A stretch of 64,000 nucleotides of DNA, taken from the NCBI RefSeq assembly GCF_023195775.1, contig NZ_CP096205.1, forward strand, positions 2,420,001-2,484,000. The letters are read 5' to 3'. Made by a program: the position numbers and the translations under genes. Source of the stretch: Flavobacterium azooxidireducens. Lineage in GTDB: Bacteria > Bacteroidota > Bacteroidia > Flavobacteriales > Flavobacteriaceae. The notes below the pieces were generated by a model. That model was not told where the DNA came from. It made no database searches and saw only the letters and a list, made by a program, of their open reading frames with translations. Positions within the stretch are counted from its first letter, which is position 1, and the number at the start of each line of letters is the position of its first letter. Of this stretch, positions 60,101 through 64,000 are shown one piece after another.

Positions 60101-60404
60101 GAATGGCGGACAAGTGCCCTCTATTGACGATCCAATGTTTCTATCTATTGTGGATGAGTTGAGAAAACCAGCTGGAGAAGTAGAAGAAGTATGGCAAAGT
60201 CGTGTTCCAACCTCTTTAACCATTATTCAAGCCGGAGCAGCAGGACTTAATGTGGTTAATGCTCTTCCTTGTGATGAAGAATGTAGTGATAACTTGTTGT
60301 TTTCTAGTGATGGTCAAGAGGTAAAGGTTTTTGAACAAACGGATACGTTGATTGGCGGAAATGCAACGGAACCAACACCGGAAGAGGAAGAACCATCCAA
60401 TTAA
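57156..60404 (+). CDS. Large cytosolic-type protein of unknown function, toxin-locus associated
   Basis: 1,082 residues, no signal peptide, no membrane span. Visible parts: an N-terminal helical region (about 1-180); a beta-rich region (about 215-350); IPLGYGINQIGIADYRKVEQ (about 432-450) and CCYVPGEVSHIENIMAREYK (about 456-475); a Thr/Glu/Lys-rich charged stretch; a Gly/Ala/Ser-rich hairpin (VSANASYSGAGYSLGIGANF, about 527-546); a helical arm; YRWVDKIYENKIVNYGKRLM with MYEFAIPEPAAF; a beta-sandwich (about 700-808); a Lys/Ala-rich coiled coil (about 818-855); and a C-terminal module with FYPFYWAKKSEWVDMYLIE and VRPGFEEAVNWYMATGEIWN. I recall similar CCYVPGE, NYGKRLM and FYP-F/Y-WA-x-KSEW blocks from large unannotated proteins of other bacteria, but cannot name a family. 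It might be a carrier, pore or structural partner of the downstream nuclease effector. Confidence 0.75.
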   Translation: MSVLVAYFFDNKNGSNLTLEQQRVLAQSRIVLPERLFGKFMLTTTQKTKATNTSSQAFQNALTQEMKVTYAKAQLSQVEAIINELAFAQKSYERINKANLAKYQKEYDNDVKEAYSKATKVEKKYTDPDTKVEMSYFVYENLNLPEFSYEPSEQLDFSYLTNGISKLTKEIVNTAKDNFFVETIDDVIQLLKSDKDKLSTVLFENSLKTQKSLVADGMILRVDESSSYRYSQQLSISSVGNLSNKRIRLTFSGMNSPLYFSDGNFQVVFEDNTSLSYQFSNRSMGTIANLYVFDLFRNNEITFDPGVNTAFTFSGTFNTYSGQALVMEGSAVLYPVSTPGDSVNNPGSGGMYDFVVNPDLDPLLPHTSIFRTWSDVVFKQLEPFSRFSLNGDTARLPEQDYIVVGEGTYELSKNENSGGEEDNNQVPDTSNTYIPLGYGINQIGIADYRKVEQQVCCYVPGEVSHIENIMAREYKEKSTVRSTKKEETFTTTKEQEREKLTDTTTTDRFEMNQEIAEVLSEQTSFGVSANASYSGAGYSLGIGANFAHNTSQENSNVQAITQAKEITERALDRVVNKIKEERITKIVEEFTESNKHGFDNRKGDKHVSGVYRWVDKIYENKIVNYGKRLMYEFAIPEPAAFHKHAVKNYAADLEELSTPPDPRQAPDSTIATYSAIDEIRAAFWASYYNVEIDAKPVNKLTISKTFSFIAPEIDGGEYDENGAGNHEIEVPEGYYGVKAYGLIKFTHEPGFGAFLIISNQHRDYTVDGNPTSTRFSVDLSDMPTKVPVSYSCTGHHAGSVNFEIVCQLSSTYETQWKIATFNKIIAAYEAKKAEYLQRKAELKALAAEKAKMNPGFYRQIENTVLRKNCIEYLASQASMGEVDYLTQRDKAEVRASYTSSGLGGYADRVKFFEQAFEWDIMSYYFYPFYWAKKSEWVDMYLIENDDPLFRSFLQSGMARVIVTVRPGFEEAVNWYMATGEIWNGGQVPSIDDPMFLSIVDELRKPAGEVEEVWQSRVPTSLTIIQAGAAGLNVVNALPCDEECSDNLLFSSDGQEVKVFEQTDTLIGGNATEPTPEEEEPSN

Positions 60405-60420
60405 TTGATTTTTTAATACT

Positions 60421-60448
60421 ACCCAACACTTTTTTCAAAGTGTTGGGT
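60421..60448 (+). terminator. Strong hairpin between the 1082-residue gene and the effector gene
   Basis: ACCCAACACTTT (60421-60432) pairs perfectly with AAAGTGTTGGGT (60437-60448) around TTTC. Only two T follow before an A run, so it may be a leaky terminator or a processing site that sets the ratio of the two products. Confidence 0.7.
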
Positions 60449-60462
60449 TTAAAAACATACCT

Positions 60463-62403
60463 ATGAGTTTATCATCCACTTTTCCATCCTTTGAAGACCT
60501 TAGCGGTTTTAACAACAGCCCGTTTGGTGCTTTTTGGGAAAAAGAAGAAGCCCAGAAAATGAATTTTAAGTTGCTAACAAATAATTCAATAGCAAAAGAA
60601 AACAATCTTGCCGTAAGTTTTAGTTTAGCCTTAGCAACCGATACACCAACGATTGATAAAAAAGTTTCAAAAATTAACGGGATTGACAATTTTACTGTAT
60701 TTATTGTAGCCAAATCAGGCACAATTAAAAACTTTTCCGGTACGACAAAAGAGGCAAGTGAATTTACAGGTTTAAAAATTGAAAATATAATTGAAATCAG
60801 AGCTGTAGAATTAGGCTATAATTTATTAGGGAGTAGCCTTTCTAAAGAAACAATTCAAAAATGGGTAAACGAATATGACAAATGGATGAATCCATCCGGT
60901 TTTTTTAGTAGCGAGCAATTGGATTATATTTATAAAGAAGCCGTTAACTACTATGAAAACAACAAATTCACCATTTTAACCCAACCCGTGACCAATAAAA
61001 TCTTGATTATGCTTCTGGAAGCATTGCGAAAAGATTTGAAGTACTATTTTAATGAAGATTATGTTGCCAAATTTTTACAACAGATTGCGTTGGAATTCAA
61101 AAGTAAAGCCATGATCACCGACCCGAATCGATGGAACCCTTATTTGGCAAATCAAGAACGAAATCCGGACTATGATCCTTATTTTATTACCAATATCAAT
61201 GCCGAAAAAATTAGGATGGAAGATGCGGTTCAACAATTTGAAGGATTATTAGACCAATCAGCTTTGGATGTGCTTTTAATTTCTGCTCTGCAAACAAAAG
61301 TTCCCTTAGAAATCCGTTCATTATTAAGTGCAATTTATAAATCCGTGAGAGATGGATTTATAGAAATGTATCAAGATGCCAAAGCGATGTTGCAAACATT
61401 TGCCGACCTACCGGAAATGTATAACGCTTTTTTAGTAGGTTTGTATAACGGATTGATTCGTTTTTTAGCAAGTTTGATTGAAATGATTGGTTTTTTTGTT
61501 TCCTTAGCCAATCCCGGAAATTGGGAGAGCTTTGTAGAAGGATTTAAGAAGTTTTTTAGTGAAATTTGGTCCACCCTAAAAACGTTAATAGCAGCTTATT
61601 TCAAAAAGTTCACCGTAGCCCAAAACCCTATCGATTTCATCAAAATCTTTGTAGAAGAAATAACCGGCATTGCGATAGAATTATTTTTGTTGTATGTTTC
61701 ATTAGGTGTATCAGCAACAAAAAAAATTGCAGAAGGTTTAGAGCAATTGCTCAAAAACCCAAAAGCAACGGTTGAGGATTGGATGGATTATTTTAAGAAG
61801 AGGAAGAAGGAGGATTCACCAGAAAACCCTCCCAATTTATTAGATGAGGTTGATGATATTGTTGGAAATAGGAAAAAGACACTAGATGATGTTGAGTCAG
61901 GTAAAATAAAACTGGATGAAGACGCCAACGGAAATAAACGCAAAAAAGGAGATGAAACCCGTTCAAGCAACTATGCAGAAATGAAGGTTGATGATTATTT
62001 TGAAACCCAGAAGTTTGTAATAGGAAAAAATGAAGGTACTTTAAAACGAGTTTCTGAAAATACAGTAAGTACATTAGATGACTCAATTAAAAAAGGAATA
62101 GATGGAATATATGAATTTTCTACGCCACCACCCAAGTATGTTATAGCTGAGGTAAAATACAATACAGCAACATTATCAAAAACCACAACTAAAAGTGGAG
62201 GGGCACAGATGAGTGAACAATGGGTCAAATATGATTTAAATTTTGGTGCCGTTTCTGCTGAAATTAGAAGGGAAATTTTGGTTCAGGGTTATGAACCATT
62301 ATTATGTACTGTATCTAAGCAAGGCAAAGTAACTGTAAATACAATAAATCAAACTCTCACAGAAGCTACTAAAAGTAGTGTTTGGGAAGGTAAAGTAACA
62401 TAA
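60463..62403 (+). CDS. Polymorphic effector with C-terminal PD-(D/E)xK nuclease (PoNe-like) toxin domain
   Basis: 646 residues, no classical signal peptide. The N-terminal ~300 residues are an unrecognised domain, probably for delivery. Hydrophobic helices at about 320-351 and 391-418 (GIAIELFLLYVSLGVSA) are followed by a charged linker (KKRKKEDSPENPP) and the toxin domain (about 500-646). That domain has Asp547 in KKGIDGIYEF and Glu563-Val-Lys565 in YVIAEVKYNTA, the spaced acidic residue plus ExK of PD-(D/E)xK nucleases, then AQMSEQWV, as in PoNe-type DNases. The PoNi-like gene 16 bases downstream strengthens this. Residues from 368 on are duplicated at 63106-63946. The delivery route is not evident here: no T6SS, VgrG, PAAR or Rhs features are in view. 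Confidence 0.8.
   Translation: MSLSSTFPSFEDLSGFNNSPFGAFWEKEEAQKMNFKLLTNNSIAKENNLAVSFSLALATDTPTIDKKVSKINGIDNFTVFIVAKSGTIKNFSGTTKEASEFTGLKIENIIEIRAVELGYNLLGSSLSKETIQKWVNEYDKWMNPSGFFSSEQLDYIYKEAVNYYENNKFTILTQPVTNKILIMLLEALRKDLKYYFNEDYVAKFLQQIALEFKSKAMITDPNRWNPYLANQERNPDYDPYFITNINAEKIRMEDAVQQFEGLLDQSALDVLLISALQTKVPLEIRSLLSAIYKSVRDGFIEMYQDAKAMLQTFADLPEMYNAFLVGLYNGLIRFLASLIEMIGFFVSLANPGNWESFVEGFKKFFSEIWSTLKTLIAAYFKKFTVAQNPIDFIKIFVEEITGIAIELFLLYVSLGVSATKKIAEGLEQLLKNPKATVEDWMDYFKKRKKEDSPENPPNLLDEVDDIVGNRKKTLDDVESGKIKLDEDANGNKRKKGDETRSSNYAEMKVDDYFETQKFVIGKNEGTLKRVSENTVSTLDDSIKKGIDGIYEFSTPPPKYVIAEVKYNTATLSKTTTKSGGAQMSEQWVKYDLNFGAVSAEIRREILVQGYEPLLCTVSKQGKVTVNTINQTLTEATKSSVWEGKVT
61566..62400 (+). repeat. 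Direct repeat, copy 1: 3' part of the effector gene
   Basis: About 835 bases closely matching 63106-63943. The match begins at TTGGTCCACCCTAAAAAC and runs to the stop codon. It is nearly identical through most of its length, with the clearest divergence close to the end (AEIRREILVQGYEP against TEIADDILIQGYQP). Confidence 0.9.
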
Positions 62404-62419
62404 TAAAAATTTTAAAAGT

Positions 62420-63094
62420 ATGAGAGATAAAGGAAATTTTTCAGAGTTAATCAATATTTTGAAAGAGGATATTCAATATTATCAAAAAGCAATAATTTCA
62501 GGAGAAGCAAAACCAGAGAGATATAATGATATAAAAGGCTCAATATTAATTGCATCTTTAGAAATTACTAAAGCCCACTATTCAAATGGAGCAGACAAAG
62601 AGGTTGTAAAACAAGCTGTTTTAGAATGTATCCCCGCATTTGAAGACAGTTTCCAATTTGTAAGTGGTTTTGGTCAATATGATGAAATGATTTGGCTTGT
62701 TTCAATGGCTATTTTATGCGATGTTTCATTAGAAGATTTTCAAAGGATAACTGCCATTTTAAATCGCGATGGAGTCAATGATCAATTACTTAGTTTTATC
62801 ATTAAATCTAAAGAAATCACATGGGAGGAGAGTAATTCAAAAGTAATTCAAGAACATCCTTATGCCAAAGCAACAAATTTAAATACAGCTCAAGACATTA
62901 AAAATTATCTTGACAAAGTTTGGTATCAAGGACATAGTGATGCTGCGTGGCATGATACCCATAAAAACACAAAAGTGAATTGCTATTCAGGTTATTGGGC
63001 TTGGGAAGCCGCTGCGATAGCCAAGATAAAAGGCATTGAGGATTCATCACTCAAAACTCAAAAATATTATCCTTATGATGCTGTACATTGGTAA
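62420..63094 (+). CDS. PoNi-like immunity protein (DUF1911 type)
   Basis: 224 residues, helical, cytoplasmic. The start MRDKGNFSELINILKEDIQY and the C-terminal block NCYSGYWAWEAAAIAKIKGI followed by YYPYDAVHW match the pattern of DUF1911/PoNi immunity proteins that bind and neutralise PoNe nucleases. It begins 16 bases after the effector stop, as expected for a toxin-immunity pair. An orphan copy of the effector C-terminus follows directly, and the start of a second gene of the same type is at the window end. Confidence 0.82.
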   Translation: MRDKGNFSELINILKEDIQYYQKAIISGEAKPERYNDIKGSILIASLEITKAHYSNGADKEVVKQAVLECIPAFEDSFQFVSGFGQYDEMIWLVSMAILCDVSLEDFQRITAILNRDGVNDQLLSFIIKSKEITWEESNSKVIQEHPYAKATNLNTAQDIKNYLDKVWYQGHSDAAWHDTHKNTKVNCYSGYWAWEAAAIAKIKGIEDSSLKTQKYYPYDAVHW

Positions 63095-63105
63095 TTTAAC
63101 CGTAG

Positions 63106-63943
63106 TTGGTCCACCCTAAAAACATTAATAGCAGCTTATTTCAAAAAGTTCACCGCAGCCCAAAACCCTGTAGATTTCATCAAAATCTTTGTAGAAGAAA
63201 TAACAGGCATTGCGATAGAATTGTTTTTGTTGTATGTATCATTAGGTGCATCAGCAACAAAAAAAATTGCAGAAGGTTTAGAACGATTACTCAAAAACCC
63301 AAAAGCAACGGTTGAGGATTGGATGGATTATTTTAAAAAGAGGAAGAAGGAAGATTCACCAGAAAACCCTCCCAATATATTAGATGAGGTTGATGATATT
63401 GTTGGAAATAGGAAAAAGACACTAGATGATGTTGAGTCAGGTAAAATAAAACTGGATGAAGATGCTAACGGAAATAAACGCAAAAAAGGAGATGAAACCC
63501 GTTCAAGCAACTATGCAGAAATGAAGGTTGATGATTATTTTGAAACCCAGAAGTTTGTAATAGGAAAAAATGAAGGTACTTTAAAACGAGTTTCTGAAAA
63601 TACAGTAAGTACATTAGATGACACAATTAAAAAAGGAATAGATGGAATATATGAATTTTCTACGCCACCACCCAAGTATGTTATAGCTGAGGTAAAATAT
63701 AACACAGCTACGTTATCAAAAACTAAAACTAAAAGTGGAGGAGCACAGATGAGTGAACAATGGGTCAAATATGATTTAAATTTTGGTACCGTTTCTACTG
63801 AAATTGCAGATGATATTTTAATTCAGGGTTATCAGCCTTTATTGTGCAATGTTTCTAAGCAAGGCAAAGTAACTGTAAATACAATAAATCAAACTCTCAC
63901 AGAAGCTACTAAAAGTAGTGTTTGGGGAGGTAAAATAACAAAC
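63106..63943 (+). repeat. Direct repeat, copy 2: orphan cassette
   Basis: Second copy of the repeat at 61566-62400, separated from it by the 675-base immunity gene. Recombination between the two copies would swap the toxin end and remove the first immunity gene, leaving the effector next to the immunity gene that starts at 63961. Confidence 0.9.
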
Positions 63944-63946
63944 TAA
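63106..63946 (+). pseudogene. Orphan effector C-terminal cassette (PoNe-like), lacking the N-terminal part
   Basis: The reading frame homologous to residues 368-646 of the effector continues uninterrupted from 63107 to the stop at 63944-63946; the frame is open upstream only to the stop of the preceding immunity gene, and the first ATG is at 63221, well inside the homology. The nuclease residues are retained (GIDGIYEF, VIAEVKYNTA, AQMSEQWV). The end differs from copy 1 (TEIADDILIQGYQPLLCNVS and a one-codon longer tail). This is a typical displaced toxin cassette that could recombine onto the full-length gene. It could be translated from 63221 as a 241-residue protein. Confidence 0.8.
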
Positions 63947-63960
63947 TATAATTTGAAATT

Positions 63961-64000
63961 ATGAGAGATAAAGGAAATTTTTCAGAATTAATTAATCAAT
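63961..64000 (+). CDS. Second PoNi-like immunity gene, truncated by the window end
   Basis: The ATG starts MRDKGNFSELIN, identical in its first 12 residues to the immunity protein at 62420-63094, and is 14 bases after the orphan cassette. The frame is open to the end of the window, so only the first 13 residues are visible. It is probably the cognate immunity gene of the orphan cassette. Confidence 0.75.
   Translation, partial: MRDKGNFSELINQ

Noticed and set aside
61566..61775. 69-codon plus-strand frame repeated at 63106-63315
   Set aside because: It is an alternative frame of the effector gene; the true frame has the homologous helices and nuclease motif. It recurs only because the DNA is duplicated.
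56723..64000. Type VI or extracellular contractile injection gene cluster
   Set aside because: No sheath, tube, baseplate, VgrG, PAAR or ClpV-type sequences are present; only effector, immunity and unknown genes are seen.
1..64000. tRNA, rRNA and riboswitch search by eye
   Set aside because: No cloverleaf with conserved T-arm and no rRNA-like stretch or known riboswitch core was found; small RNAs other than the bridge-RNA candidate cannot be excluded by eye.

Overview
The window looks like a chromosome segment of a flavobacterium-like Bacteroidota. It is AT-rich. It carries Por secretion (T9SS) sorting domains of type A (2883-6542 and 51419-53068) and type B (19878-24467), many lipoproteins with a Cys-Ser-(Asp/Asn/Lys)-Asp start typical of surface lipoproteins in this group, a SusC-type-plug outer-membrane receptor, and promoter boxes of the TAnnTTTG type. 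No tRNA, rRNA or CRISPR array was seen. Housekeeping genes (fabH, argS, ffh, folD, an rluF-like gene, a Nif3-family gene) are interleaved with accessory loci.

Layout. 1-6.6 kb: two large secreted surface proteins on the minus strand, a beta-roll adhesin with a C1q-like tip and a T9SS-sorted multidomain protein. 7-12.6 kb: an ABC ATPase, an S9 prolyl-oligopeptidase-type peptidase, a small secreted protein and fabH, with two copies of a structured intergenic repeat. 13-17.2 kb: a four-gene accessory locus with a zincin (HExxH) lipoprotein, a secreted protein resembling the TIMP/NTR inhibitor fold, a displaced second zincin cassette without a signal peptide, and a small lipoprotein. 17.3-24.5 kb: a TonB-type receptor and a 1,528-residue type-B T9SS protein with nine repeats. 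24.7-31.3 kb: argS with an unusual insertion, then an overlapping SGNH / LysM-SGNH / MBOAT operon that fits cell-envelope O-acetylation. 31.7-43.4 kb: a long same-strand run of outer-membrane and lipoprotein genes plus an S74-chaperoned adhesin, followed by a NarL-type response regulator and a TPR histidine kinase. 43.6-47.2 kb: small lipoproteins, an IS110-family element and a cold-shock gene. 47.8-56.3 kb: ffh, folD, rluF-like, a subtilase, a hydrolase, a DUF164-type coiled-coil protein, a Nif3-family protein and a DUF1398-like protein. 56.7-64 kb: a polymorphic-toxin locus.

The most interesting parts are the two accessory loci at 13.1-17.2 kb and 56.7-64 kb. They have the same geometry: a full-length effector, a small gene in the immunity position, a displaced copy of only the effector C-terminus, then another small gene. 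In the second locus the C-terminus has PD-(D/E)xK nuclease features and the small gene resembles PoNi (DUF1911) immunity proteins, so it reads as a PoNe/PoNi system with an orphan cassette. It lies behind a 134 aa + 1082 aa gene pair that I cannot assign to a named system. By analogy, the first locus may be a metalloprotease effector paired with a TIMP-like inhibitor, which I do not recognise as a described bacterial toxin-immunity arrangement. A candidate bridge RNA upstream of the IS110 transposase and a repeat family with conserved loop and ends but diverged, still-pairing stems are further non-coding signals.
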